Shown one piece after another: positions 40,548 to 51,887 of a stretch of DNA of 64,000 nucleotides. Source of the stretch: Saccharomycopsis crataegensis (lineage: Eukaryota > Ascomycota > Saccharomycetes > Ascoideales > Saccharomycopsidaceae); assembly GCF_037102585.1 (NCBI RefSeq), contig NW_027043829.1:1240001-1304000 (forward strand). The letters run 5' to 3'. Every line of letters starts with the position of its first letter. Position 1 is the stretch's first letter. The position numbers were made by a program, and so were the translations under genes. The notes under the pieces are model-generated. The model was not told where the DNA came from. It made no database searches and saw nothing but the letters and a program-made list of their open reading frames with translations.

Positions 40548-41828
40548 ATGACTGAAGAACAAGCCGCTAAGAAGCGGAAAAGACCGGTTTCCGTGGGGCC
40601 TAAATCTAAGAAATCCAAACCGCCGCAAGCGACAAATAACAATTCCAAACCATCGATAGTATATAATGGAGTGCAAATGCCATTCCCTAAACCATCACAA
40701 AACGCAAGCAATGGTGATCAGCTATACTGTATTTGCCGTAGTATCGACAATGGTGAGCTCATGGTTGGCTGTGACAATTGTGATGATTGGTACCATTTTG
40801 ATTGCTTGAAATTGGATAGAAAGATGGAGAAGTTGTATTATAAGTTCTACTGTCCCTATTGTGAGTCCATAGACCCTGAGAAATTCCAAAGCGTGTTCAG
40901 GAAAAAATGTCTTTTACCAAGTTGTGGTCTTCCGATAGTTATGAACTCCAAGTTTTGCACCAAAGATCATGGATTGAAATATTATAAACAGATCAAGGAG
41001 AAGCTTACGGAATTGCCACCAAAGGACTTACGGCACCTTAAACTCGGGGAAATTTCAAAGATTCTCAAGTCTCCAGGTAATCTAGATTTCGAAAAATTTA
41101 GTAAATTAGGTGACAGTCTACCCGAGTCCACAGAGTCGGAGTTTGGGAAATTTGTCAATATCGATGATCCGGTTAGTGAATACAATGTCCAATTGAAAAA
41201 TATCAATCAACACTCAGAGCATCTACAACAACAACAAAAATTCTATCATTTTAAATCAAAATATCTTGGGCAAGTTAAGAATCAACTTAAACAAATAAAT
41301 GACTACTTTCTTGAAATCTCTGGGGCTGCGTTATCACAGGCCAAGACTAAGCCAAAGGACAAGGGGAAGAAAAATGCATCCAAGAAATTTGAGATTTGTG
41401 GATACAACAAGCTTCTAGCGTTGACGTTGGCTCAATGGCAAAAATATCTAAAAACTGAGGAAGCCCATAGGATATTTAGTAGCAATAACGACGAGAATAT
41501 TGATTTCGAAACCATTGAAATTGTGCCTGAATTCTCAGCCTCGCAGTTGGAAAAACTTAAAACCGCATTCGTTGATATTGAAGCCATGAAAGAGTATCAA
41601 GATTCTTTAACCAATGGCTCGCCGCAAGAAATATTCCCTGAAACTTGTCTTTTAGAAAAAAAGAAATGTGGGAGACATGGTGGTTGGTTGCTGAGAGTTA
41701 ATGATGAGATTGTTATTCGGACAAATGAAATAACTGCAGAAGAAAACGAATGGAAACTGCAATTAGATGGATTAAAGCACCGTTATGTGGTAGAATATTG
41801 GGAATGTAATGAGAATTCAAAGAGCTGA
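40548..41828 (+). CDS. SPP1: COMPASS subunit Spp1 (CFP1-like PHD protein)
   Basis: A 426-residue nuclear protein. After a basic N-terminus, a PHD finger spans about residues 60-105 (LYCICRS...GCDNCDDWYHFDCL...FYCPYC), the type that reads H3K4 methylation. A second Cys/His cluster (CLLPSCGLPIVMNSKFCTKDHG, 121-142) is the CFP1/Spp1 C-terminal zinc motif. Spp1 is the PHD subunit of the Set1/COMPASS H3K4 methyltransferase and links chromatin loops to the meiotic break machinery. Helical segments follow. A conserved C-terminal Cys/His segment (CLLEKKKCGRHGGW) also occurs in the CFP1 family. It is divergent from the hydrolase across 156 bp. Confidence 0.9.
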   Translation: MTEEQAAKKRKRPVSVGPKSKKSKPPQATNNNSKPSIVYNGVQMPFPKPSQNASNGDQLYCICRSIDNGELMVGCDNCDDWYHFDCLKLDRKMEKLYYKFYCPYCESIDPEKFQSVFRKKCLLPSCGLPIVMNSKFCTKDHGLKYYKQIKEKLTELPPKDLRHLKLGEISKILKSPGNLDFEKFSKLGDSLPESTESEFGKFVNIDDPVSEYNVQLKNINQHSEHLQQQQKFYHFKSKYLGQVKNQLKQINDYFLEISGAALSQAKTKPKDKGKKNASKKFEICGYNKLLALTLAQWQKYLKTEEAHRIFSSNNDENIDFETIEIVPEFSASQLEKLKTAFVDIEAMKEYQDSLTNGSPQEIFPETCLLEKKKCGRHGGWLLRVNDEIVIRTNEITAEENEWKLQLDGLKHRYVVEYWECNENSKS

Positions 41829-42622
41829 AACAAATAGAATTCTATTTATTAAGTTGTTTCAAGAATTTGCCGAGGGATACGGAATTTACAAGCTACAGAG
41901 AATGAAGCTCAAAATCCAACAAGAAATTTTCCCCAGTTGAGCAGAGACCAAATCGAGAATCATTTTTGTTTTTAAACTGGGCTCAATATTTCCAAGCTTC
42001 TCCCATGATTTTCTCGCAACAAATTACTGGGAAAATAACATCTCTTATTGATGGGCTGGTCCATTGCAGTCTGAAATTCATATAACATATTACTTGGGTC
42101 TTGGTAATTTGAAGTTTGAAGGGCTTTCTTTACGAGAGCAGAATATAGAAGCATAGAAAGAGAAATATGGCAAGTGTATTGACCCAACAACCATCCCATC
42201 ATGATGGGTATAATATAGAATCATTTAAAAATCGTTCTAGCTAAACTGCATAGGATAAATAGTCTGAGACTCCGAAGCTCGATAATCAATGATATATCCT
42301 CACCTAATGCTAAGCTATATGTGAGTGTAAGAAAAGAGATTCGATCTCAGAAGAAATTAGATAACTAGCCAAAGTGTTTGGGTGACAATCCCATTGAACC
42401 AATTAAAGGTAATAAAGCACCCACCCTGTAAATAGACGCACACGTTCCGGGGAAAACCTGCAATCCGAGGAAAATCGTGAGTGACCCTATCTGGGGAAGA
42501 CCTCCATCAGCCGCCTCCTGGGATCTTTCAATAAACCACCTATTTTGATCATCGATCGACTATATTACTGGATATATATATTTATTTCTTTTTGATCAAT
42601 CCAATTACCATCATTATCAAAC
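41829..42622. other. Spacer upstream of the DOG-like gene
   Basis: About 794 bp: the 3' end of SPP1 and the promoter of the phosphatase, with a TATATATA at about 42573-42582. A minus-strand frame of 76 codons has no family features. No other gene is seen. Confidence 0.5.
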
Positions 42623-43342
42623 ATGCCATCATCTACCATCACTACCGATATCATCCTCTTTGACTTGGACGGTACCCTTGTTGAATCCACCGCTTCTGTG
42701 GAAAAGACCTGGGAAGACTACCATGAGAAATACGGAATTGACTTGACAGATCTCTACCAGAAGTCTCATGGCGCTCGTACCATCGATACTTTCACCAAAT
42801 ACTTCCCACAATTGGCAATTGATGGCGATATGACCGCCGCAGCAAAACTTTTTGACATGTCCATTGTCAACGATAACGGCCACTTATCCAAGCCTATTGA
42901 TGGGGCGGTGGAACTTATGAAATCATTGAATAATTCAGCAGACGGTTTGCAAAAATGGGCCATTTGTACCTCAGGTACCCCAGCATTAGCACATGGATGG
43001 TTTACTAAAGTTTTACCAGTTGAGGAACCAAAAATTTTCGTCACCGCCGTCGACGTCACCCAAGGTAAACCTCATCCAGAACCGTATCTAAAAGGAGCTG
43101 CTTTATTGAGTGCCGAGCATGGCTTAACCAAGGAATACGAACGAAAAATCGTGTTTGAAGATGCCCCGGCAGGAATCAAGGCTGGTAAGGCTGCAGGGGC
43201 CATCGTCGTGGGGATTTTGAGCTCATTTGATAAACCGGTCTTGGATGAAGCAGGAGCAGATTACGTGGTTAAAGACTTGACCCATGTGAAAGTGGTGAAG
43301 AACGATAAAGATGGGATTGTGCTTGAAGTCGATCATGAATGA
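42623..43342 (+). CDS. DOG1: HAD-family sugar phosphatase, Dog1/Dog2-like
   Basis: A 239-residue HAD hydrolase. The nucleophile motif is FDLDGTLVES (Asp14, Asp16). Motif II Ser/Thr is in ICTSGTP, the Lys in VTQGKPHPEPYLKGA, and the acidic motif is VFEDAPAGIKAGKAAG. It is closer to 2-deoxyglucose-6-phosphatases Dog1/Dog2 than to glycerol-3-phosphatases: KSHGART near 50 and AGADYVVKDLTHVKVVKN at the end follow the Dog wording closely. It would dephosphorylate sugar phosphates in the cytosol. Dog enzymes are stress-induced in S. cerevisiae. A glycerol-3-phosphatase role cannot be excluded by sequence alone. Confidence 0.85.
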   Translation: MPSSTITTDIILFDLDGTLVESTASVEKTWEDYHEKYGIDLTDLYQKSHGARTIDTFTKYFPQLAIDGDMTAAAKLFDMSIVNDNGHLSKPIDGAVELMKSLNNSADGLQKWAICTSGTPALAHGWFTKVLPVEEPKIFVTAVDVTQGKPHPEPYLKGAALLSAEHGLTKEYERKIVFEDAPAGIKAGKAAGAIVVGILSSFDKPVLDEAGADYVVKDLTHVKVVKNDKDGIVLEVDHE

Positions 43343-43839
43343 ATAGAATGAAAAAGAGGGAAGGACTTATAGATTTAATGATTCATGGTGCTCTTTGAGA
43401 CTTTCTCAGGCAGAAATTAGAGCTAAAAAAGGGTGTTTTAGAGAATCCAAATAAAACAATAAACGTGGATTCGTATTATAGACTGCTTTTTCTTTGCAAC
43501 TGTTTGTTCTTTTTTTTTTGATTTGTGGCGAAGTTTGTATTAGTAGTACATGCGATAGTTATATATGATATTTATGAAAACTCATAGTTCACTAATGATT
43601 AATATGATAAAGATAATGTCAAAATAGTATACGTATATATAATATGATACATACAAGTATGCGTAATATAAGCCAGCTCATGTATATATATATATAAATA
43701 TATTATATAATGATGCCCAATTTATGCAGCTGGCAAAGTAGATGAAAAAAAAAATCGATCATTTCATATTTCATACACTAATTATCACAATTATTTTCAT
43801 AAAGATTCAATGATCAAAAATAATAAGAGAGTAAAATAT
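43343..43839. other. Convergent spacer, DOG-like / MSI1-like
   Basis: About 497 bp, very A/T-rich, with TATA-type runs near 43684-43706. It holds 3' ends only. Confidence 0.5.
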
Positions 43840-45381
43840 TTACTGATCCTTGATATCATCTGTTTCTATCTGCTTATTGCCTTGATGGTTTTCATTCATT
43901 TGTTGATCCAATTCTTTTTCTGGGGTCGGATGGTCTGGTTTAGGTTCTTGTACTTCAGGAATCTGATCATCATTTTCTTTGTCTCCATCTGCCTTTTCTT
44001 TATGATCGCCACCAGCCTCTTCATTTCCGTTGTTTTGCTCCTTTTCCTCCTCTTTATCATCATTATTTTCTTCCTCTTTATTTTCATTAATTTCCTTAAA
44101 ATCATCACTATCATTGTAGTTATCCTCTTCTTGCTCAACGTAGAAAGGTTTCCAAACCTCCACCAGCCCATCTTCTCCCACGCTTCCGTAAACATCCACC
44201 AACTCACTGCTAATACTGATATCGTTGATCTTCCCAGTGTGGCCCCCGTGTATGAATTTCAAGCAAGGGTCTTCTCCTTCTTCACCAATATCTCTTCTGA
44301 TCTCTTCGTCATAGTCGCCAGCTGATATTTCGTTCATATCCCATATATACACCCTACGGTCATCAGATACCGAGGTCAATATATTGGCATTATTCGGATG
44401 AAATTTAAGTTGAGAAATCGAATCGGCCGGTCCAAAAAGCGTGCGGAACGGGCGACCACAGTATCGCAAATCCCATAAGTTGATAACGTTGTCTGTCCCG
44501 CCGGTTGCTAGCATGGTAGATATCGATGAATGGAATTCTACCGAGGTGACGTAACAATTGCTCTTATGGGCATTAGGGATGTGGTATATTGGGGTAGATG
44601 GGTTGTTGATATCGTAGACTTCGAGATCTGGGGATTGAGAGCTGGCAGCAAATATGTGTGGGTAGTGATGGTTCCATGAAAGATCGGTGATGGGGGAAGT
44701 TGATGTGATGGTGCTGACTGGTGCCGCCGCCGAGGACGATGAGATATCCCAAAGGGCAATAGTAGCGTCTCTAGAACCACTGATTAATACGTTTTGATCA
44801 GAAGGTTTCCATTCCAATGCAGTTCCTGGTTTCTTATGATATTTTAGTTTTATTGGGTTGTTGGAAGATGATGAGGAATCGACCAAGAAATCATAGATTG
44901 ATATATCGCCGGAGCTAGCGCCAAATGTCGCGAGTTTTCTTGACTTTGGATTGATCCTTATTATTTCAATCAAGTCATCGTGTTTCCATTCATTAGAAAT
45001 TCTTAATTTGCTATGGTCTGGAGGGCCTGATGGAATAGGAACACTATGTTTTGTATGGCTGGCCAAGGTTGCCGGTAGTTCCACTTCGCCGAGCTGGAAC
45101 ATTCCAACATATTCATCATTTGATGGGGAGTTTTTTGCAAGAAGAAATTTTGCCAGAACATGGTTTTTTGACGCGTCATAAGTAACACCATTACTGAGCC
45201 ATTCGAATACTGGTGAAGAATAAGGCAAGATCTTTAGTTGGATGGTTTGATATAATAAAGGAACGGTTTTCTTCCAAATCTTGTACTCTTCGTTGGTTAT
45301 TTTCTCTTGGAGTTGGCATTCTCCTATAGGATTCTTGGTGAAGTGTTGTTGAAACTTGCTTATTGTCGCTGTCGGGGACAT
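43840..45381 (-). CDS. MSI1: RBAP46/48-type WD40 protein, Msi1/Cac3-like
   Basis: A 513-residue protein from the ATG at 45381 (MSPTATISKF); the frame extends to a TTG further up. The N-terminal helix EEYKIWKKTVPLLYQTIQ and the following PVFEWLSNG correspond to the RBAP48 histone-binding part. Seven WD repeats follow, including LISGSRDATIALWD, LATGGTDNVINLWDLR and HGGHTGKINDIS...VEVWKPF. The last resembles Msi1 (CAF-1 p50) more than Hat2. CAF-1 deposits H3-H4 behind replication forks. The last ~90 residues are a Glu/Asp/Lys/Asn-rich tail that Msi1 of S. cerevisiae lacks. The family is sure, but Msi1 versus Hat2 is not settled. Confidence 0.75.
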   Translation of the reverse strand: MSPTATISKFQQHFTKNPIGECQLQEKITNEEYKIWKKTVPLLYQTIQLKILPYSSPVFEWLSNGVTYDASKNHVLAKFLLAKNSPSNDEYVGMFQLGEVELPATLASHTKHSVPIPSGPPDHSKLRISNEWKHDDLIEIIRINPKSRKLATFGASSGDISIYDFLVDSSSSSNNPIKLKYHKKPGTALEWKPSDQNVLISGSRDATIALWDISSSSAAAPVSTITSTSPITDLSWNHHYPHIFAASSQSPDLEVYDINNPSTPIYHIPNAHKSNCYVTSVEFHSSISTMLATGGTDNVINLWDLRYCGRPFRTLFGPADSISQLKFHPNNANILTSVSDDRRVYIWDMNEISAGDYDEEIRRDIGEEGEDPCLKFIHGGHTGKINDISISSELVDVYGSVGEDGLVEVWKPFYVEQEEDNYNDSDDFKEINENKEEENNDDKEEEKEQNNGNEEAGGDHKEKADGDKENDDQIPEVQEPKPDHPTPEKELDQQMNENHQGNKQIETDDIKDQ

Positions 45382-46929
45382 TTTTACGATTATTGATGGC
45401 AATAACTTGGGATACAATGGGGGTGGTTTAGTTATTGATCAAGATGGGATAAACTTCGCAAATATAAACATCTGCCTATTACCCGGTCAGAGAACAATTT
45501 TCCTGTTAGACACACGCCAGCACGCTGGGTCAATCTAGGTTAATCTTTCAACGCTAATTAGAGATTTTGGATGAAATTTATCCGGAGAGGGACCAAATTT
45601 TATGGGGTTATTGGTTGATACAAAGATCTATTTAGAAACTCTTGTCAACTTGGTATTTATCTTTTTTTTTTTTTTATTTTCTGTAGAATGTAGAATGGTA
45701 AGAACAGTCAGCCATTTTGTACGACCATGGTGAAATCATTAACAGCGGGAGGGCGAATAAGTACTGGAAACGACCATAATTGGCAGTCCTATAAACAAGA
45801 GCAAATGAAATCAATAGTAATGGTGATGTTGCCGATAAAGGCAGTTACCAAAATTTACGTATACAATTCTTGAAATAATGTTCTTGGGCACTACTAACTC
45901 AAGATATTGGTATTATTTGAGAGAAATGGTTTGTAAAAAATACTACTTACCGATTTCATTTTCAAGCTTGAGGTTGGGGTTGGGGTTGAACTGAAGATTA
46001 GGCAGTCACCTGTCATTATTTATTGAAGATGTTGCAACACCCAACCTCACTTGGTCGCCGCTGGCCAAATTCGCGAATAATACGTGCCTTGGAGCCCTGT
46101 CAGTAATGCGACATTTCACATGACTGTGGACTACCTGGTGTGAATCTTATCGTTATTCCACTTTGATGGTGAGTACAGCCCTTTCAGACGCTACAATGCT
46201 GTACATGTTGCGGTATAATACACGCAGACCAGATCGCTCCCCGTACTGCTGTGCAATGTAATTTAATTTCCGCCCAATAGTGAATAAATAGTGGACCCAA
46301 ATATGAAAATGGGAAGAATCAAGAATAAGAATAAGAAAAAAAAAAAACTCACCAAAAGAGGGAAAATCACATACGAGCTAATTTGGCGGTGATTATTTGA
46401 TTTGGGTACAAAACCACATTGTTTTGGGTATAAAAGACCACCACAACAAAAAAAAAAAGTCTCATCGGCACCGAATGTGCCCTTTTCAACATGCATCGGA
46501 TGTTCAGACCCGGCAGTGTACTTACGGGCCGTTTTCTAGTGAATTAAGCAGAGTACCACCCACCACTGTGTATTAAACCACAGAGGTACGGCTGACACGG
46601 ATAGTCCATTTGTCACAGAACCCTTCGTTCTGCTATATTATCACTCGATCTTATGTCCTTTTTATATATATTCCTCCTCCCCAAATATCCTAGCGTGCCA
46701 ATCGTTATCCATACATATCCATTTTTCACGCGGTATTCCCGATCCACGTCAAAAAATCGTTTCAATTCAGCCCTTTGAGGAAATATAATTATAGCTAGCA
46801 GCTCCCTTTCCTTGCTCAACCAATATTATTTATACAGTTCAATTTGTTTCCATTATATTCTATTCTACCTCTCCTGCCCCATCACCAAAAAAAAAAAAAA
46901 AAATAATAATAAAGATAATAAAGACAAAA
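45382..46929. promoter_or_regulatory. 1.55-kb divergent promoter region, MSI1-like / STP-like
   Basis: A long divergent spacer with T/A runs (45663-45675, 46336-46347) and an A run just before the STP-like start (46887-46902). A long promoter suits a regulated transcription-factor gene. No other gene is recognised. Confidence 0.45.
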
Positions 46930-48174
46930 ATGCTACCCCAACCATCCCTACTAGACCAACATTCGAAAAAGCCCTCACTCTATCATCAGTACCAGCATAA
47001 TCCTCATACTACCAATTGCTTGCCTTCAATAGATCAAATGAGCCAGTCACCAATGGCCCCAACAATGTCATCCGACAGCTACTTCCGAAATACGTTGAAA
47101 AATAATCATAATGGAGGATCTCCAAGCTTCTCATTACCCCCGTTGATATTACCTCCGATAACTCGGGAGAGTTCGTACAATAATTCAGATTTTTCAAAAC
47201 AACAACATCCCGGAACACTCAAGTTGCCCAGCATGAATGAAACCTTACCGGAACTAAACTATTTGATTTCTCAATCACCAAACAATAACTCACTAGCATC
47301 AAATATCAGCATGCTTACCTCAAACATGATTTCCACCATCCCACATCAACCATCAAGAGGGTCATATTTCCAAATTCCTAATCATACATCATCAGGAGCC
47401 AATATCACCAGTGGGTCTTCTTCTCCTTCATCCAACAGTACCACGTCGCTACCAATGTCAAGATCATCAACCCTAAGTACAGCGTCGTTGCCAACAACAG
47501 CTCTTCTGAATTTGACACAACCTTCCGACTCGCCAAATTCGCCCAACGCAACCCAGGTGTTTGATCCTACAATGGAGGTTCCACAAACCTCAGCGGCTCT
47601 GAAAACTAGAAAAAGAAAGAAGCGCCCTTGTCCTATTTGTAACAAGCTTGTATCTAATCTAGCAACCCACAAATCAACCCACATTTCTCAAGATGAAAAA
47701 CCTCATGTTTGCAGTACTTGTGGGCGTGGATTTAGTAGACTTAATGATTTAGGACGGCACGAAAGAAGACATTTGAAGTTGGAATTCGAAACCGGGAATT
47801 CCAATGCCACCGATGCTGAAAGCGATGAATCGTTATCGGCTTGTCATCATTCATCATCTACTGCGAAATGCACAATCTTCAAATGTCCATATTGGTCATC
47901 CTCTAATAAACCATCAAATCCTCGTCAACCTTCGCCACATTGTCATGCTACCGGGCTCTTTTCTCGTTGTGACACATTCAAAAATCATCTAAAGGCCCTT
48001 CATTTCCAATATCCTCCAGGGACTCTCAAAAGAGACCGTGCAAGAGTGGGAGGAATATGTAAAGGCTGCAATACTCATTGGCCAAGCGTGGACCAATGGC
48101 TAGATAACCATGTGTTGTGTGAAGAAAGTGGGTGTAAAGGTAAAGCTGATGCTGGCTTCATTGTGAAAGTATAG
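46930..48174 (+). CDS. STP-family C2H2 zinc-finger transcription factor (Stp3/Stp4-like)
   Basis: A 414-residue protein. The Ser/Thr/Asn/Pro-rich N-terminal half is disordered. The DNA-binding part starts at about 225: RKRKKRPCPICNKLVSN, then LATHKSTH, then CSTCGRGFSRLNDLGRHERRH, two C2H2 fingers. A long Cys/His region follows (FKCPYWS...SRCDTFKNHLKALHF, YPPGTLKRDRARVGGICKGC), which is the mark of the Stp1-4 family. Stp1/Stp2 act in amino-acid sensing and have a cleavable N-terminal anchor. None is evident here, which favours Stp3/Stp4-like. The start MLPQPSLLDQHSKK follows an A-rich leader. Two in-frame CTG codons near 200-225 lie in unconserved sequence. Confidence 0.88.
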   Translation: MLPQPSLLDQHSKKPSLYHQYQHNPHTTNCLPSIDQMSQSPMAPTMSSDSYFRNTLKNNHNGGSPSFSLPPLILPPITRESSYNNSDFSKQQHPGTLKLPSMNETLPELNYLISQSPNNNSLASNISMLTSNMISTIPHQPSRGSYFQIPNHTSSGANITSGSSSPSSNSTTSLPMSRSSTLSTASLPTTALLNLTQPSDSPNSPNATQVFDPTMEVPQTSAALKTRKRKKRPCPICNKLVSNLATHKSTHISQDEKPHVCSTCGRGFSRLNDLGRHERRHLKLEFETGNSNATDAESDESLSACHHSSSTAKCTIFKCPYWSSSNKPSNPRQPSPHCHATGLFSRCDTFKNHLKALHFQYPPGTLKRDRARVGGICKGCNTHWPSVDQWLDNHVLCEESGCKGKADAGFIVKV

Positions 48175-49133
48175 TCGACGCTAGACATTTTTATCATTTT
48201 CCATATTCAGCCACACTACGAATACCTGTATTATATAGACATATATATAAAATAACTATAACGAACAATTCATCACAGAGGTATTTTTAGATGCCTACCT
48301 CACAATGTATAGTGATAGTAGTATACCACAGTTTCGTAAGAAGGAATGTGTCAGACCCCCTGCGATGCCGGACACGCAGCCCCGATCAGAACACCTTTTT
48401 TCGAAAAAAAAGACCTGAGAATCTCGGTCAGTGACTAACTTGATATCTCTCTTACTCTCTTGAAGATTAGACAAAGTATATCTGTATATACGTTCACGTA
48501 CATGGTATACTAGCTGGAGAAACATAACTTTACCTCATTACCACCGATTACCACGGTTGCTTCAACGAACTGTCGACGGCTTTAGAGAACATAAGAAGCT
48601 AGACAGCGTATATATCAACAGAATTTCTTTTTCCTATTTTTTTTTTCTTCTGGCATCACGATAGATAGGAGAAAGATACTGTTCTTAGGCTTTTGGTTAT
48701 TCTGAAAGAACTTGGACAGTTTGCGGAATTGTGTTCAATATACCTGGGCCCCTAGAGTTACTTGGAAGCAACCTTAAATATTTGCTTGGCATTCTTACCT
48801 ATATTTGATCGACGTTGTGCCTATATTTGAAAAAGAGGTTCCTCAAGGATATTTTTGGTTAAATTATTATATAAAATTAAACAAAGATCAAAAAGATTTA
48901 CATTAGGAAACTTGTTTGAGCTATTTGGAGTTCTTGAATAGTGGAGTGGCAACAAATATTTCAACTGTCATTTTTTTTTTTTTTACCCATCCATATTTTT
49001 GGTTCTTTTTTTAGTCCATATTTCTGATCCACACGGCTAAGCCTTTGATTTTTCATTCTCACCATTATTCTTCAATTCAGCCTGTCTTGAAGACTAGTAT
49101 CAACAACTGCATCATAATAGAATATTCCCAAAC
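48175..49133. promoter_or_regulatory. Spacer between STP-like and HAA1-like genes
   Basis: About 960 bp: the STP-like 3' end and HAA1 promoter, with T runs at 48637-48649 and 48973-48984. No gene is seen. Confidence 0.45.
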
Positions 49134-51887
49134 ATGGTGTTTATAGATGGTGTGAAATACGCTTGTCAGCGATGCATTCGAGGCCATCGTGTGACGACCT
49201 GCAACCACACTGACCAGCCATTGGTCAAAATCAATCCCAAAGGTCGTCCATCCACCCAATGCAAGCATTGTAAAGAGGGCCGGAAAAGTAGTAATTTGCA
49301 TTCTCAATGTTCTTGTGGCAAAAAGAAAAATGCTGGCGCCAACGCCAGAAAGCAGAAAAATTCGACTACGGGGGAAGAAGGTAAAGTGTTGGGCGAAGGC
49401 CACGATATTAACAAGAATTGCAAATGCCAGGACTCTGAAAAATGTATTTGCAAATCCCGCAAAAAGAATGACAAGAAGGATCACAAAACTGAAAAGAAAC
49501 CAGCAAAATTGCGAACTCCCGATGCTGGACGAACAGAAGTCGAGATCAAGAACGGGGAAATTATTAATAATAATGTCTTAGACCATGATCCTCTAATAAA
49601 GAAAGCATCTGAAGCCCCAGACTCTATGGTTTTGGGTCTTGATAGTATGATTGATCCCTCATCGTCCCGCGGTGTTCTCAATGGATTTGACTTATCACCA
49701 GACGGCGGATTTGTGTTTAAGCCAGAAGATATCAACGTTGAAAACAGGATGGGGGTAACAGGTGTGATTGATAACTCCAAGAATCACAATGGTCCAGGTT
49801 TAGGACTTAGTTCAGGCTTTGGCGCTCGTTTCAATATTGGAATGCACCATTCTGCTTCCACTCCATCAACTGTGGTTCCCCAGCCTGGAGGATTAGGATC
49901 ATTGTCATCAATTGTCGGTGCAATTGACTTTCCTTTATCCCCAGGTTTCAATAGCGATTGGGATGTCAGTAGCGCAAATGGTAACGGGAGCGATGTTTCT
50001 TCATTGACGAATTTGGGATTACGGCATCAAGACTCGGTTGCTAGTTCGTTGAACCAGTTTACGGCATTGGAGAATTATTCAAATAATATTTTTTCAACTG
50101 CATCGCGATACAGTAATAATGCGGAGTTTGGAATGCAGAGATCAGTAAGTTTGAAGAAAAACTTAGATAATACGCATACACAGGAAAGGAAAATGGTAGG
50201 AGAGGTCAATGTTCCATTAGAAGAATATATTTCTCCAACAGACAAAGACAGACGTGATTTATCTCAGAACCAATCCACTGTGGATAATGATATCAATAAT
50301 GATAGCAATGATATCAGTGTCCAAAACAATGGCAATAGTGATAATAGTAACAATAATAATGACAATATCAATGACAAGCAGAATATAACCATGGAAAACC
50401 ATAATCTATTAGTGGATCCGAATGATTCAAATAGTGGAATCATCATACGAGAAAGAAAATTATCTGGAGGGGCCCCTACAATGCCAAATAATGTTGGCGG
50501 AAACTTACCAAGCAATTTCGATGCAGTGGGGCATGGTTTGCTAGATTTGTTTGCTAATGGTTGTGGTAATATCGAGAGTGCTGTTACAAATGGGGATACA
50601 GTGATGATGGACACCACAGCTGACAATATAAACAACTCGGATGCAAATCAAGTATTATCCAATGGTGGAAATCGTACGGACGGTAAAGATCTGATGTTTT
50701 CATTTCTCGGGGAAGAGAATTTTGGGGATTTTCATAACAATGATATGACTGGTATAATCAGCGATAATGAATTGAGCTTCTTTGGGGCAGAGACTCCTAA
50801 TTCAGTAGCACTGTTTAACATCAGTGACAACCACCAAAATCACAATAACAACAACAATAATATGAAAACTTCTAGCAAGACTGCCCCAAGAAGTATTGCT
50901 TCCCCAAAAAATAATAATAACAATAACAACAACAACAATAATAATAAGGTCTCGTCAATACCAATGAGAAAGGATAGTAACAGTAATAGATCCTCGATTG
51001 TTAGTAACTCCTCTGGACATCCACTATACAGCAATTCTCATCATGGCGGCTCATCCTCTCATTTGACTAACAATAATCTTCATCATCATGGCCATCACCA
51101 TCACCATCATTATTTCAACCCACATGATCCTTACACATTAAGACACACCAGCGGATCAATAAATGGGAGTACCAATAATGGTCATAATACTCTAATCAAT
51201 GGTAAACCACTGTCAATTGAATCACCCAGTGGAAGACCCCCACTTTTTTCCAATAGCAGTACTGACTCTATTCACAGCTGGGCTGGCAATTCCAATAATA
51301 ATAATAATAATAATAATAATAACGGTAATGTGAATGTCAATATTACCGGCAGCAAGATGAGCCTTGGTGGCCATACCTTGATGGGGGGAGGCCACCTTGG
51401 AACAATGATGAATAGCAACCACTTGAATTTACACAATGCCTACTATGCCAACCAAAGCACGCAGCCACAAAGCTCCCAAAGTCTCAATGGACACTGTGGT
51501 ATCAGTACCAATAGAAATGGCATCAGCAGACCGCCGCTAACAAGTAACACCCTGCAGTACTCCACTAATGAATACTCGGCCAATGGGGAAGCCACCCTCA
51601 ATAATCCTAGTTTCACTGGGGCGTCAATTGCGGAAATTGGCAGCGTTGATGGAATTCTTGGGGGAAATAATGGCGGAGGTGGTGGTGGCATATTAGGCGG
51701 TATTGGAACTACAAGCGACAATACAAAAAATCTTGGAATGAGTGTTGGCAGTGGTACCAACAGGAATAACGAAGGAGGAGACGGTCTGTTGAGTTGTAGG
51801 AAAGTCCTTAATTTTGATGAGGACATAAACAGTATCAAATCAATCAATTCTTTCGATCCTGGATTTTTTGATTTTGGAGCTACATAG
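49134..51887 (+). CDS. HAA1: Copper-fist transcription factor, Haa1-like
   Basis: A 917-residue protein. Residues 1-60 are a copper fist: GVKYACQRCIRGHRVTTCNH (Cys11, Cys14, Cys23, His25) then KGRPSTQC, with the GRP minor-groove contact. A Cys cluster follows near 97-112 (NCKCQDSEKCICK). The segment VGEVNVPLEEYISP near 355 matches S. cerevisiae Haa1 (VGEVSVPLEEYIPS), so I call Haa1 rather than Cup2 or Mac1. Haa1 drives the response to weak acids such as acetate, and related factors respond to copper. Most of the rest is low complexity: several Asn runs, a His run and Gly runs. The acidic, aromatic C-terminus (FDPGFFDFGAT) may be an activation patch. The ATG is fixed by the family start. Confidence 0.88.
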   Translation: MVFIDGVKYACQRCIRGHRVTTCNHTDQPLVKINPKGRPSTQCKHCKEGRKSSNLHSQCSCGKKKNAGANARKQKNSTTGEEGKVLGEGHDINKNCKCQDSEKCICKSRKKNDKKDHKTEKKPAKLRTPDAGRTEVEIKNGEIINNNVLDHDPLIKKASEAPDSMVLGLDSMIDPSSSRGVLNGFDLSPDGGFVFKPEDINVENRMGVTGVIDNSKNHNGPGLGLSSGFGARFNIGMHHSASTPSTVVPQPGGLGSLSSIVGAIDFPLSPGFNSDWDVSSANGNGSDVSSLTNLGLRHQDSVASSLNQFTALENYSNNIFSTASRYSNNAEFGMQRSVSLKKNLDNTHTQERKMVGEVNVPLEEYISPTDKDRRDLSQNQSTVDNDINNDSNDISVQNNGNSDNSNNNNDNINDKQNITMENHNLLVDPNDSNSGIIIRERKLSGGAPTMPNNVGGNLPSNFDAVGHGLLDLFANGCGNIESAVTNGDTVMMDTTADNINNSDANQVLSNGGNRTDGKDLMFSFLGEENFGDFHNNDMTGIISDNELSFFGAETPNSVALFNISDNHQNHNNNNNNMKTSSKTAPRSIASPKNNNNNNNNNNNNKVSSIPMRKDSNSNRSSIVSNSSGHPLYSNSHHGGSSSHLTNNNLHHHGHHHHHHYFNPHDPYTLRHTSGSINGSTNNGHNTLINGKPLSIESPSGRPPLFSNSSTDSIHSWAGNSNNNNNNNNNNGNVNVNITGSKMSLGGHTLMGGGHLGTMMNSNHLNLHNAYYANQSTQPQSSQSLNGHCGISTNRNGISRPPLTSNTLQYSTNEYSANGEATLNNPSFTGASIAEIGSVDGILGGNNGGGGGGILGGIGTTSDNTKNLGMSVGSGTNRNNEGGDGLLSCRKVLNFDEDINSIKSINSFDPGFFDFGAT
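50909..50946. repeat. Coding AAT/AAC repeat (poly-Asn) in the HAA1-like gene
   Basis: Runs of Asn codons, with a second run at about 51294-51324. Poly-Asn is common in yeast regulators. Confidence 0.85.
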